A DNA stretch of 64,000 nucleotides from Alphaproteobacteria bacterium (GCA_012103325.1 WLWY01000003.1:620001-684000); one strand, 5' to 3'; shown: positions 9,179-17,607, counted from the stretch's first letter. The notes: generated by a model from the letters alone, not told the origin. A program made the numbers and translations.

Positions 9179-11293
9179 CTAGGTGAGAACGATCCGGGCA
9201 TCGGCAATGTCGACCCCGGTCTCATGAATAATGACCGGATTCAGATCGATTTCGCCAATCTCCGGCCGAACGGCCATCAACCTTGAAACCTGGACAAGCA
9301 AATCGATCGCCGCATTCAGACCAGGCAACAGTTCGCCATTACTGCATTCGAGGAGTTTACGCGCACGCAGCTCAGCGAACATTTCACGCGCATCACCGTG
9401 CGAAATCGGTGCCGGTCTGAAGGCGACATCGTCGAGCGCCTCGATTTGAACACCGCCCAATCCAAACATCACGAAGGGTCCGAACTGCCGGTCGCGCGCG
9501 CTGCCGATTACAATCTCGATCCCATCCGTAATCATGGGCGTCAGAAGTATCCGGGTGGAACCGACGTCACCTGCCATCATGTTTCCGAATATCGCTCGCG
9601 CCTCATCCACCCCCGTCACGTTAAGCCTGACGCCACCGGCTTCGCTCTTGTGAACGGCATTGGGCGCAATGCGCTTCATTGCCACGGCTACGCCAAATGC
9701 CTCAATCGCGGCGGCGCATTCATCAGCCGTTTCCGCAGTGCGGTAATCAGGAACGGCAATGTCGCTAAGTCGTAGCCATGCCCGCGCCTCCGGCTCCATC
9801 AACCATTTGGGCGGTCCAGGCGCCGCCCGTTCGAGGATTGCCGCACGCTCGTATACCTGTTGCGTCAAGTTGGGCTTATCCGACTTGGGAAATGTCCTCC
9901 CCCTCGCCGAACCCGCCTGCCACAGTCGTCCAGCCACCGCAGCAAGTGTCGAGATGGAAGCGGTGACAGGGACTCCCGCACTACGCAGTATATTTAGCGT
10001 CGGCAAATCGTCGTTACCATGCACCGAATGAACCAGAAGTGGCTTTGCGCGACGTTGGACGATCTCGCTCAGAGCGCTGGCAGTATCGTTCTCATGTGGC
10101 CCTACCGCCTCGCCGCCAATCCGATGGTAGCCGCCGAAATGCCCCACAAGAACTGCGCCGCTGATTTCGGCATCCGCGAGGCAGGCATCGAGAACTGGCG
10201 GTATCGCATCGGGTTCCGCCTCGGCGACGCCGGCGAAATCGACGGGATTATCGATTGCGCATCGGGACGGCAGGAGTTCCGCAAGACGTTGCCGCGTTGC
10301 CTCGCTGAATTGTGGAACCTGTAAACCAGCCCGATCGATCGCATCGCAAACCAACGTGGCATGACCACCACCATCCGACAAAATACAAACGTTCGGCGAT
10401 GCCATCGCCGGCAGCGCACTTAAGCCTACTGCTAACACCCAGGCCTCTTCGATGTCGTGCACCTGCAGGATCCCGGATTGCCGGTAAGCGCCCGCGGCAA
10501 TCCGCTGTGGCGCGGCCAGCGCGCCGGTATGCGAGAGCGCAGCACGCCGCCCTGTCTCCGTACTCCCAGGGTTCAAGATAATGACAGGCTTGCCGACACC
10601 GGCCGTTTGAACGACGTCGATCAAACGGCGCCCTTCACCGTCCCGCCACCCCTCCAGATAAATCAACACGACCTCCGTGTCGGGGTCATGCAGAAGGAAG
10701 TCGGTGAGCTCTACGACGCCGAGGTCGGCGGAATTTCCAATGGTTATCTGCCGGCTAAAGCCGCCACCTGCCCGGTTCGCCAAAAAAGACAGATTGAGAG
10801 CGATATTGCCGCTCTGCGATATCAGGCCCACCGGTCCTTTCGGCACCTCGAACCCAGTAATGTTGAGGTTTGCTGGCATGCTGGCAATACCAGCGCAGTT
10901 GGGGCCGATCATCCGGATACCCTCTGCCTGTATCTGCGCTAGAAGTTGAGCTTCACGTAGCTTTCCTTCTTCGCCGGTCTCCCCGAAGCCGCCGGAAATC
11001 ACGACCATCGCGCCGACGCCAACCTCGACGCAATCACGCGTAACATTAGCCATTGCCTCCGACGGGACCACGATCACAGCGAGGTCGACCGGGCCAGGAA
11101 CTTCACGCAACGTGCGATACGCGGGATGACCGCGCACGGCTTCTGCGCTGGGATGGATCGGGTACAAAGGACCGTCAAATTCGCCCTCAACCAGGGTCTT
11201 CCAGCGCCGGCCGGCAATCTTCTGCGCCGCCTGCGTAGCGCCGATCATGGCGACACTCTTTGGACGGAAGAAAGGGTCGAGGGGATGGCTCAT
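9179..11293 (-). CDS. Acetate--CoA ligase (ADP-forming) family / NDP-forming acyl-CoA synthetase
   Basis: A 704-residue fusion of the alpha and beta parts of an ADP-forming acyl-CoA synthetase. The CoA-binding domain is at about 5-130, succinyl-CoA-ligase-like domains follow with the phospho-His in LSHTGALA (H255), and an ATP-grasp domain (about 480-700) completes the chain. This architecture makes or uses acyl-CoA with ATP/ADP and phosphate. It is the first gene of the three-gene operon with the hydratase and the TPP enzyme. The acyl substrate is unknown. About 50 bp upstream lies the 3' half of a tRNA-Leu. Confidence 0.9.
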   Translation of the reverse strand: MSHPLDPFFRPKSVAMIGATQAAQKIAGRRWKTLVEGEFDGPLYPIHPSAEAVRGHPAYRTLREVPGPVDLAVIVVPSEAMANVTRDCVEVGVGAMVVISGGFGETGEEGKLREAQLLAQIQAEGIRMIGPNCAGIASMPANLNITGFEVPKGPVGLISQSGNIALNLSFLANRAGGGFSRQITIGNSADLGVVELTDFLLHDPDTEVVLIYLEGWRDGEGRRLIDVVQTAGVGKPVIILNPGSTETGRRAALSHTGALAAPQRIAAGAYRQSGILQVHDIEEAWVLAVGLSALPAMASPNVCILSDGGGHATLVCDAIDRAGLQVPQFSEATRQRLAELLPSRCAIDNPVDFAGVAEAEPDAIPPVLDACLADAEISGAVLVGHFGGYHRIGGEAVGPHENDTASALSEIVQRRAKPLLVHSVHGNDDLPTLNILRSAGVPVTASISTLAAVAGRLWQAGSARGRTFPKSDKPNLTQQVYERAAILERAAPGPPKWLMEPEARAWLRLSDIAVPDYRTAETADECAAAIEAFGVAVAMKRIAPNAVHKSEAGGVRLNVTGVDEARAIFGNMMAGDVGSTRILLTPMITDGIEIVIGSARDRQFGPFVMFGLGGVQIEALDDVAFRPAPISHGDAREMFAELRARKLLECSNGELLPGLNAAIDLLVQVSRLMAVRPEIGEIDLNPVIIHETGVDIADARIVLT

Positions 11294-11346
11294 CGCACGG
11301 TTAGGAATCCCATATCCAGAGACGGGTCGCCGTTCGTTCCCCTAGA

Positions 11347-11413
11347 TGGTGCGGGCGGCGGGACTTGAACCCACACTTCCTTACGGAAAACAGATTTTAA
11401 GTGTTTTTCGTCT
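11347..11413 (-). pseudogene. 3' half of a split tRNA-Leu(UAA) gene (att-like site)
   Basis: Read leftward, this has an anticodon loop CTTAAAA (complement of 11395-11401), the anticodon 3' strand TCTGT, a variable arm TTCC-GTAA-GGAA, a T-arm with GGTTCAAGTCC, the acceptor 3' strand CGCCCGC and an encoded CCA (11347-11349). The 5' side of the anticodon stem and everything before it is degenerate or absent. Its acceptor and anticodon strands are perfect complements of the 5' half at 13631-13669. It reads as the host-side half left by integration at a tRNA anticodon loop. Confidence 0.75.
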
Positions 11414-11776
11414 CATTGTAACACATTGTTAATTTGTATTTTTTCAGAACCAATACCGAGAATGTGTAAGAATACTGTGTAAGTTTCATCATTCCGCCCG
11501 GTGTTTTCGGCTTCGTCTTCCGCAAAACAGTCTCGCGCCGATCCGTACGTAAACGGGAGCTTATAACCCTGCCCAGATGTCTGTTTTATGCAGAATCACG
11601 CCGGCTTTTTTCTGACACCGGACAAGGCGAACGATACCGCGTTTTGGTCGAAGATGACCCACAGCCGACCTTCGGGCAGCGGCCATGGTTAAGCTCCCCA
11701 ACTGCTTATCCAGCGACCCCATAGGCCAGCCTACCGACGTCACTGCGACAAGTGCGTCAATGCCTTCGTGAAGCTA
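11414..11776. other. Decayed island DNA next to the tRNA-Leu 3' half
   Basis: No convincing gene is present. The start is AT-rich and contains the near-repeats TGTGTAAGAATAC and TGTGTAAG. A leftward 60-codon frame at 11561-11743 has no ribosome site. A different leftward frame near 11600-11690 encodes a short stretch, LPEGRLWVIFDQNAV, bounded by stops, which looks like eroded coding sequence. No integrase remnant could be recognised. Confidence 0.4.
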
Positions 11777-11908
11777 TCATTCCTTCCCAAGTATCCACTC
11801 TTTTCGAAGCCCGGTACGTTCTGCGATCAGCCTTGCGCGCATAATTTCCCATTGGTCTGGCGGATTAGACTTGTGCCAGTCCATAACCTCGTTGAGATCC
11901 ATCTTCAC
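11777..11908 (-). CDS. Possible small hypothetical protein (43 aa)
   Basis: A GTG-start frame of 43 codons, rich in charged residues and containing DWHKSNPPDQWEI and AERTGLRKEW. GAGG lies seven bases upstream of the GTG. The frame is open further upstream without a better start. No family is recognised. It lies in the island between the tRNA-Leu halves, downstream of the exported protein. Composition and the ribosome site argue weakly for a real gene or the remnant of one. Confidence 0.3.
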   Translation of the reverse strand: MKMDLNEVMDWHKSNPPDQWEIMRARLIAERTGLRKEWILGKE

Positions 11909-12005
11909 ATCGGCGCCTCGGGTTCGACGGTGATCGTGCCGTAAAGCGAATCGCGAGCAGACGGTATCGTCAGCGACGAAGTATTCGCGCCTAAAATACT
12001 TCCGC

Positions 12006-12803
12006 CTAGCTGCCTGTCTGCAGCGCGCGCCATACCGACTGGGTCGTCACGGCGTTGAGAAGATCATGGTGATTGCCAAGACAGGCGCGCAGATGCGGAA
12101 ATATCTGGTAGCGCAGTTTCATGCGGCAGCTATCCAATGCGTGGCCGACGAGCTGCGCCGCGGCCGGTGACCCGCGCAGCGCGGTATCAGCCAGGTCCCG
12201 CATGGCGGCAATCTGCGCCGCGCCTGCGGGTTTTTCGTCCGGCAGCCGGTTGACCATGCCGATCAGCGATTGCGTGGCCAGCCTGTTGACCGAATCCCGG
12301 TTGGCGGCCCGCGCCGCTACGGCCCGCAAGGGCCCGGTAACGACTTGAATTTCCGCGTCGCTCAGCGGATCGGGATCGTCTTGCACCGAGACCGGTAATG
12401 CGGAAACCAGCGGCCCGATCGACAGCGATGCATCGGCCGGATCGCCGACAAGTTCCCGCACAAGGGATTCGGGCAAGCGAACCGACACCGCGCTGAAGGT
12501 CCGCAGCGAGACGATTTCAACCTTGCTCGCGACCGCAACGGATTGACCTTTGCCCTGCCGCGGCACCAGCGTGATATCCGCGGCGGATACGGCCTGGTAA
12601 GCGGTGCCCGGATCGGGGGCAGGCCGGTGTTCCTGCAGGCAGATGCCCGAGACCTCTACCGAACAGACGCCGTCGGCGCATTGCAGCGGCAGCGGCGCCG
12701 CGGTCGCGGCCAGCCCGAGAATTTGCGGTGCCGCCTGGGCGGCTGCCGGCAGAGCGGCAATCGCAAGCGTTGCGGCAATGAGCGAAATGACATGTATACG
12801 CAT
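12006..12803 (-). CDS. Exported hypothetical protein in the tRNA-Leu island
   Basis: A 265-residue protein of unrecognised family. The ATG at 12803 follows GGAGG by eight bases; the TTG two codons earlier is less likely. A clear Sec signal peptide (MRIHVIS, an Ala/Leu core, cleavage near AAAQA at about 24) sends it to the periplasm. Two cysteine pairs (CADGVCSVEVSGIC near 43-56 and C...C near 235-250) could form disulfides. No membrane segments follow the signal. It is an orphan between tRNA fragments, so it may be cargo of a decayed mobile element. Confidence 0.6.
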   Translation of the reverse strand: MRIHVISLIAATLAIAALPAAAQAAPQILGLAATAAPLPLQCADGVCSVEVSGICLQEHRPAPDPGTAYQAVSAADITLVPRQGKGQSVAVASKVEIVSLRTFSAVSVRLPESLVRELVGDPADASLSIGPLVSALPVSVQDDPDPLSDAEIQVVTGPLRAVAARAANRDSVNRLATQSLIGMVNRLPDEKPAGAAQIAAMRDLADTALRGSPAAAQLVGHALDSCRMKLRYQIFPHLRACLGNHHDLLNAVTTQSVWRALQTGS

Positions 12804-12912
12804 CGGCAACTCCTCCTCTTGAAGGCGTCGTCCCCCGCAACGCCGGATGTCCGAAAGGCCAGTTTAATATTACACGTTATGCGTCCGCGCGGCAAAATCG
12901 TTTTGATAGTCA

Positions 12913-13062
12913 TCATCCGTCTACATTTTGCGGCACCGCGGCGCCGTCCAATACTCCGCCCGCGAGCAATTCATCGGCACGTGTGGCCGCTTGTATCACC
13001 GCGTCGTCGCCGTAGAGGTCGACAAGGCGCTGTGCTGATCGCCATATTTCGCGGTTATCCAT
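12913..13062 (-). CDS. Small hypothetical protein (49 aa), probably 3'-truncated
   Basis: From the ATG at 13062 the frame gives MDNREIWRSAQRL and continues through YGDDAVIQAATRADELL. This resembles short alphaproteobacterial proteins with the pattern (D/E)REIW..A..L...YGD.A...A..RA..L. Those usually continue with a Trp-containing C-terminal helix, which is replaced here by VPQNVDG and a stop. It is therefore probably a clipped or frameshifted copy. No strong ribosome site is visible. A longer frame to 13233 has no support upstream of this methionine. The function is unknown. Confidence 0.4.
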   Translation of the reverse strand: MDNREIWRSAQRLVDLYGDDAVIQAATRADELLAGGVLDGAAVPQNVDG

Positions 13063-13482
13063 GGAATTCGTATTAGCATATTCAACCGGCTGGTTGACGG
13101 TGTAAACTGAGCCAAGTACTTGATTGGCCAAGCATGATGGTACGCGCTTACATTCCAACTGAATATAATTCAGGTTGAACAGTGAGATCGTTGCCGCGTT
13201 TACGCGAGGCGGGACTGCCGGAGTGACCCACAATATCGACCATCTAAGAGGAGTGGTCGATTTCTGCTATTGGCTAGATTCGGCTGTCGCGTCCGATGGC
13301 ATCGAAGTCTGTTTATGGCTCAGAACCGGTCGTGCGATCCTCGTCGATATTACCGACAACCCAATTCGGTAACAACGAGAAGCCGAGCGAACCTCAGATT
13401 ATCGCGAACAAGCGAAGTTTCGACTAGCTCGTCAGGACGACCGCCTTCAGACGACAAGCGGAATTTCGGCGCAACCGAATTG
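13063..13482. other. Gene-free region upstream of the intact tRNA-Leu
   Basis: No supported gene is seen. Frames crossing 13270-13600 owe their protein-like look to the antisense of the tRNA-Leu. No repeat, hairpin or promoter was convincing here. Confidence 0.4.
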
Positions 13483-13571
13483 TGGTGCCCACTCCCGGAC
13501 TCGAACCGGGACGGTCCTTTCGGACCTACGGGTTTTAAGCCCGTTGCGTCTGCCAATTCCGCCAAGTGGGC
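13483..13571 (-). tRNA. tRNA-Leu (anticodon UAA)
   Basis: A complete class II tRNA read leftward from 13571. The acceptor stem is GCCCACT/AGTGGGC (7 bp), the D-arm has GCGGAATTGGCAGACGC, and the anticodon stem ACGGG/CCCGT frames the loop CTTAAAA, giving UAA. A long variable arm GGTCC-GAAA-GGACC, a T-arm GGTTCGAGTCC and an encoded CCA (13483-13485) complete it. It reads the leucine codons UUA and UUG. It lies just downstream of the 5' half of a second, broken tRNA-Leu with the same anticodon and appears to have taken over its job. Confidence 0.96.
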
Positions 13572-13630
13572 ATTTTTTGATTGCAAACCGTGATCATCGT
13601 TCGCGTACCGGTTTAGAAGACCCACCAGCC

Positions 13631-13669
13631 TTTTAAGTCTGTCGCGTCTACCAATTCCGCCACGCCCGC
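13631..13669 (-). pseudogene. 5' half of a split tRNA-Leu(UAA) gene
   Basis: Read leftward from 13669, this gives the acceptor strand GCGGGCG, a normal D-arm, the anticodon 5' strand ACAGA and the loop CTTAAAA. After 13631 the sequence (GGCTGGTGGG...) no longer forms the anticodon 3' strand, variable arm or T-arm. The missing strands, TCTGT and CGCCCGC, occur 2.2 kb away at 11347-11413 in the same orientation. The break is exactly at the anticodon loop, a standard crossover site for tyrosine recombinases. Confidence 0.8.
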
Positions 13670-13744
13670 GATTGGCTGGCGACGGTAATGGTTCGCCTAA
13701 TGGCGTGCAAGCCATGTTCTTCGCTCTCGAGGGCTGCAAAGGCG

Positions 13745-13933
13745 TTAAAATTGAACCCCAATTTCCCAACGAGGCTTGGATTCGGATCCACCTTCGACGC
13801 GTGCCGTAAAAGGCTCACAGGCGGCGAGTAGGTACGCGGCAGTCAAACCAAGCACGATTTGGTGGACCCTGCGCCTAAACTTCAAATGCACCAAAGGCTT
13901 GGCCTCCAGTAAGGTAAAAACCGTCAGCACCAT
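13745..13933 (-). CDS. Possible small lipoprotein
   Basis: A leftward frame with a basic N-terminus (KFRRR), a hydrophobic segment and the lipobox-like LLAAC, followed by about 23 polar residues ending IGVQF. This is the layout of a very small lipoprotein. The first possible start is at 13933. A TTG near 13894, eight bases after GGAGG, would give a more typical signal length. No family is recognised and its position beside the broken tRNA is unremarkable. It may be chance. Confidence 0.3.
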   Translation of the reverse strand: MVLTVFTLLEAKPLVHLKFRRRVHQIVLGLTAAYLLAACEPFTARVEGGSESKPRWEIGVQF

Positions 13934-13973
13934 GCTATAGACTAGTCAAATCAAAGGCGTTAACGCAGCGGCA

Positions 13974-14135
13974 ATGGACCAAGACTGGACCTATTATTTT
14001 TACTTTGCCATCGGCGGCGCGATTCTGGCGCTGTTCGTAAGCCGACGCCGACGTGGTGGCAGCCAGGTCGCTATTGTCTGTGCGATTATGGCCGTCCTCG
14101 TCCTGCTGTTCCTGCTATCACGTCAAATGACCTAG
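13974..14135 (+). CDS. Small membrane protein (53 aa), two transmembrane helices
   Basis: The ATG at 13974 opens a 53-residue frame: MDQDWTYYFYF, a first hydrophobic helix (about 8-22), a basic loop SRRRRGG, a second helix (about 31-48) and a short tail SRQMT. The pattern suggests an inner-membrane hairpin with the loop in the cytoplasm. No strong Shine-Dalgarno is seen. No family is recognised. It ends eight bases from the convergent phosphodiesterase gene. The clean two-helix layout and codon use support a real gene. Confidence 0.55.
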   Translation: MDQDWTYYFYFAIGGAILALFVSRRRRGGSQVAIVCAIMAVLVLLFLLSRQMT

Positions 14136-14143
14136 GACGCGCA

Positions 14144-15601
14144 TCAGCCTCGTGTTACCCATGCCCGGTCAAGGTACCGTGTCGCCCCGACACGGCTTAC
14201 CGCAACGTGCGCCTGATAGCCTTCTGCCGGGTCCGACGAATAGGTTTCCGTTGTCGCTTCCGGCGGCTGCGTATCGTTCTCGGCCAGGGCCTCAAGCAAC
14301 ACGCGTCCCTCGACCGACTCCGGCGCCGGGATATCAAGAAGATGAAGAACCGTCGGCAGAATATCGATAATACCGGAAGGCCGCTCGACGACCTGCCCTG
14401 CTGCGAAGGCGCTGCCGCCGAGCGCCAGCCAGTTGTGAAGTTCCTTGGGGTTCATGCCGCCGTGCAGACCACCACCGACCGGATAGGTACTGTTCTGCAA
14501 AGACGAGCCCGCTAGACCATGCTCGTTCACCGCATCGTCGCTGGTGACGACGAAACCGATGTCGGGCGCACGGCGATGGGCGATACCGATCTGATCGTGC
14601 GACAACGTCGCGCCTCCATCACGTGTAAATACAGGACCGCACCAAGGCTGTGCCTGTAGCCAGCCGACCATGCGCGCGATCAAATCAGGGTCGGAATTCC
14701 GGACGTAAAGACCACCGGCGCTGGCCAGCGAAAGAACCGCATCCTGGTCCCCGCCCACCGTATCGCCGACCGAGAAACCGGCCTCCGTCAGCTTTTGCGC
14801 AACGTTCAGGGCGCCGCTCGTTACCGTAATCTGTCCATGATCGGACAAAGTTACGATTTGCAGCGTTTCTTTGAGGCCTTCCGCCTCGCGCCAGGCGAGG
14901 ATACGGCCGAACTCGGCGTCGACCGCTCTGATTGCCGCCAGATTGTCCGGGGTACCGATGCCTTTGTAGTGATAGCTGTTGTCCGGTTCGCAATACCAGA
15001 GGATCGTTACCGCGGGCGCTTGTTCCGGCTCGATATATTTCAGATAGATGTCCGTAGTATAGGTCAGCCATTCGATCGACGGGATGCGATGTTTCGGGAT
15101 CGGCCCGACACGCTCAATCGCCGCTGCAATACGGTCGGCCGGGACCGAGGCATCCGGGCGCATCAGCGCCAGACGAAAGGCGCCCTGCCCTTCTGCCTTG
15201 TGGTTCAGAATGCGGCAGCCACCAGGTGTGCCGGCGCTGACCACCGCAAGATCAAGGCCCGCCTCCGCCAAAATTTCGGACAAGACCGGCGTATCCACCA
15301 GACGGCCGTTGAGCCGCTTGTCCCCCGCCGACAGCGCCGTTTCGTCGCCTGTATTGAATAGCGCGTCCGGCGAGGCGACAAGATCCATGAACTGATTGCC
15401 GACGATGCCATGCCGGGACGGCGACGCGCCGGTCACAAGCGCGGTCTGGTTGACCCGTGTTTCCGTCGGATAGGTCGAACGGTTGTTGGCGAAACGGACA
15501 CCCGACGCCGCGAACCGCGTCAGGTTCGGCATCAGTTCGGGCGTCACCATATCGGGACGCAAGGCGTCGAAGGAAACGATCAACACTCGGCGTTCAGGCA
15601 T
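14144..15601 (-). CDS. Alkaline phosphatase superfamily: type I phosphodiesterase/nucleotide pyrophosphatase
   Basis: A 485-residue enzyme from the ATG at 15601. It has the metal-binding Asp in SFDALRPD (D12), a probable nucleophile Thr48 in PTETRVN, metal ligands in LSDHGQ, and the late metal-binding His in GLHGGMNP. This set defines the NPP/phosphonoacetate-hydrolase branch, which hydrolyses phosphodiester, phosphonate or nucleotide substrates. No signal peptide is evident, so it is probably cytoplasmic. The start lies within the last eight bases of the CinA-like gene, so the two are coupled. The substrate is unknown. Confidence 0.85.
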   Translation of the reverse strand: MPERRVLIVSFDALRPDMVTPELMPNLTRFAASGVRFANNRSTYPTETRVNQTALVTGASPSRHGIVGNQFMDLVASPDALFNTGDETALSAGDKRLNGRLVDTPVLSEILAEAGLDLAVVSAGTPGGCRILNHKAEGQGAFRLALMRPDASVPADRIAAAIERVGPIPKHRIPSIEWLTYTTDIYLKYIEPEQAPAVTILWYCEPDNSYHYKGIGTPDNLAAIRAVDAEFGRILAWREAEGLKETLQIVTLSDHGQITVTSGALNVAQKLTEAGFSVGDTVGGDQDAVLSLASAGGLYVRNSDPDLIARMVGWLQAQPWCGPVFTRDGGATLSHDQIGIAHRRAPDIGFVVTSDDAVNEHGLAGSSLQNSTYPVGGGLHGGMNPKELHNWLALGGSAFAAGQVVERPSGIIDILPTVLHLLDIPAPESVEGRVLLEALAENDTQPPEATTETYSSDPAEGYQAHVAVSRVGATRYLDRAWVTRG

Positions 15602-16367
15602 CCGACATATCCTGGAATTCCGGCTCGCCGCCAAGCGATCGCATCAATTCCGCGACCGCTTCCACCGCCTCGTCAAGCAGCGCCTCATCAGTGTGCCGCA
15701 GCACGATCGTCGTGCCGAACCGGTTGCCGGCCTTGTAGAAAGGATAGCTGCCGATATCCAGCGCTGCGTATTTTTCCTGCAGTTCGCCAAGCCCCTTTGC
15801 CATATTCCCTTCGCCGATGTAACTGGCAACGGCGCGCGACAGCGTCGTCTTGCCGCCAATCAGTTCAGGTTTGAGCCCTTCAAGCATCGCCTGCATGACC
15901 ATCGGCACGCCCGCCATCACATAAACGTTCTCAACCCGGAACCCCGGCGCGGTCGATATCGGGTTCTTCACCAGCGCCGCGCCTTCCGGTGTGTTCGCCA
16001 TCCGCAAGCGCGATTCATTCAGTTCGCGTCCCGTCCGCGCATAATGCGCTTCGAGCAGCGCCTGTGCCTCCCGGTTGCGGATCAAAGGCAGATCAAACGC
16101 CTTGGCGACGCATTCGGCGGTTATGTCATCGTGAGTGGGCCCAATGCCGCCTGTCGTAAAGACATAGTCATAGGCTGCGCGCAGCTCATTTACGGCGGCC
16201 ACGATCATAGCCTCAACATCTGGAATAACCCGCGCCTCGGACAGGATAACCCCGACCCCGTTCAATTCCTTGGCAAGGTGTTGCAAATTCGCGTCCTGGG
16301 TACGGCCCGACAGAATCTCGTTGCCGATGATGATCAGGGCTGCGCGAACTTTTTTCTCTTCGCTCAT
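15594..16367 (-). CDS. CinA-like competence/damage-inducible protein A (molybdopterin-binding fold)
   Basis: A 257-residue protein with the MoCF-biosynthesis/CinA N-terminal fold: LIIIGNEILSGRTQDAN at about 11-27 and FTTGGIGPTHDD near 70-81. Full CinA proteins carry a further nicotinamide-nucleotide amidase domain, which is absent, so this is the short form common in alphaproteobacteria. Its role is uncertain; family members have ADP-ribose pyrophosphatase activity linked to NAD salvage. It is the first gene of a two-gene unit with the phosphodiesterase, overlapping it by eight bases. Confidence 0.88.
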   Translation of the reverse strand: MSEEKKVRAALIIIGNEILSGRTQDANLQHLAKELNGVGVILSEARVIPDVEAMIVAAVNELRAAYDYVFTTGGIGPTHDDITAECVAKAFDLPLIRNREAQALLEAHYARTGRELNESRLRMANTPEGAALVKNPISTAPGFRVENVYVMAGVPMVMQAMLEGLKPELIGGKTTLSRAVASYIGEGNMAKGLGELQEKYAALDIGSYPFYKAGNRFGTTIVLRHTDEALLDEAVEAVAELMRSLGGEPEFQDMSDA

Positions 16368-16451
16368 TGGACTATGCGCCTGCTAGTAAGCTGCCGGTCT
16401 GGCAGTTAAGGCATCGATAATAGTCCAGCCACGCGGCGCGGCGCAAAGAGA

Positions 16452-16736
16452 TCAGCCGAACGACTTCTTGATTACGTCCGTAATCGTAACGCCGAGCTTG
16501 TCGTCAACCGTCACTATTTCACCATAGGCGATGAGTTGCTGATTGACTTGTAATTCAACGGGATCTGAGGTCCGCTGATCGAGCTCGATAATCGCGCCTC
16601 GACCGATTTTCAGTAATTGGCTGACCAGCATTGTCGCCTGCCCGAGGACTGCATAGAGCTCCACCTCGACATCGCTGATCGCGCCTTCACGTTCCTCTGC
16701 CGGTTCCGCGCCTTCGTCTGCGTCGTCGTCCGCCAT
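16452..16736 (-). CDS. fliN: Flagellar motor switch protein FliN
   Basis: A 94-residue protein with an acidic, low-complexity N-terminus (ADDDADEGAEPAEEREG) and a SpoA/FliN domain (about 20-90) including VSQLLKIGRGAIIELDQ and VNQQLIAYGEIV. FliN forms the lower C-ring of the flagellar switch with FliM. The length matches short alphaproteobacterial FliN proteins. No other flagellar gene is nearby, so it is an orphan in this window, as is common in Rhodospirillales. The ORF on the opposite strand of sfsA is a shadow. Confidence 0.88.
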   Translation of the reverse strand: MADDDADEGAEPAEEREGAISDVEVELYAVLGQATMLVSQLLKIGRGAIIELDQRTSDPVELQVNQQLIAYGEIVTVDDKLGVTITDVIKKSFG

Positions 16737-16852
16737 CGGTTTCTCCTTGTTTTTCCGACATTAATGCGATTCGGAACATCGTCAAACTGGCGATGCAAAA
16801 ATAGCGCCAACTGTGTGTTGCCGCCAACTAAACGAGACCATAGATTGCGCAC

Positions 16853-17569
16853 ATGGAATTCTCCGGCCCCCTTGTCCGCGGCACGCTTGTGCAACGTTAT
16901 AAACGGTTCCTTGCCGACGTGACATTGGACAGCGGTGAGACGATAACGGCGCATTGCGCCAATCCAGGATCGATGATCGGGCTGCAAACCCCAGGTTCGG
17001 AGGTCTGGCTGTCTCCAAACCAGAACCCGAAAGCGAAATTGGACTGGCGATGGGAGCTGATCCGCGTCGATGGACATCTGGTCGGGGTCAGTACATCGCA
17101 CCCAAACGGAATCGTGTCCGCGGCCATCGAAAACGGCAAGATCGCTGAACTCGAAGGTTATGAGACGCAACGCCGCGAAGTGCCGTACGGACGCAACAGC
17201 CGGATTGACGTTCTCCTCGAAAGCAAGGATCGCCCTCCCTGTTATGTCGAGGTGAAGAACGTCAATCTGAGGCGCCCCAATGGTACCTACCCGAGCGCCG
17301 CCGAGTTTCCCGACGCGGTCACAAAGCGCGGTGCCAAGCATCTCGTTGAAATGACGGATATGGTTAACGCCGGATGCCGGGCTGTCATGTTTTACCTTGT
17401 CCAGAGAGACGATTGCGACCATTTCAGAATAGCGGCGGATATCGATCCGCATTATGCGGAGGCCTTTGCGCTGTCCCGATCGAACCGGGTGGAAGCGATA
17501 TGCTATACTTGCCGGATGTCGCTTGATGGAATAGAGCTCGACGCTCCGTTGCGGATGATAGTGGATTGA
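16853..17569 (+). CDS. sfsA: SfsA, DNA/RNA nuclease family (sugar fermentation stimulation protein)
   Basis: A 238-residue protein matching SfsA along its length: an N-terminal OB-like region (LVQRYKRFLADVTL, CANPGSM) and a C-terminal PD-(D/E)XK nuclease-like core with SRIDVLLE and CYVEVKNVNL (E and K of the motif), then FPDAVTKRGAKHL. First described as stimulating maltose genes in E. coli; later assigned to the nuclease fold. Probably cytoplasmic. It is upstream of map on the same strand with the genes nearly touching, an arrangement frequent in alphaproteobacteria. Confidence 0.95.
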   Translation: MEFSGPLVRGTLVQRYKRFLADVTLDSGETITAHCANPGSMIGLQTPGSEVWLSPNQNPKAKLDWRWELIRVDGHLVGVSTSHPNGIVSAAIENGKIAELEGYETQRREVPYGRNSRIDVLLESKDRPPCYVEVKNVNLRRPNGTYPSAAEFPDAVTKRGAKHLVEMTDMVNAGCRAVMFYLVQRDDCDHFRIAADIDPHYAEAFALSRSNRVEAICYTCRMSLDGIELDAPLRMIVD

Positions 17570-17607
17570 TAGCGTCGCTGGCGTGCGACGCGATAAAGGG
17601 AATGCAA

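Noticed and set aside
11347-13669. Active integrative element
   Set aside because: No integrase, excisionase or phage gene was found between the tRNA halves; only decayed sequence remains.
13270-13769. Protein-like frames on both strands over the tRNA-Leu genes (for example with CPLPDSNRDGPFGP or AELADATGLKPVG)
   Set aside because: These are translations of the tRNA-Leu and its antisense, a well-known source of false hypothetical proteins.
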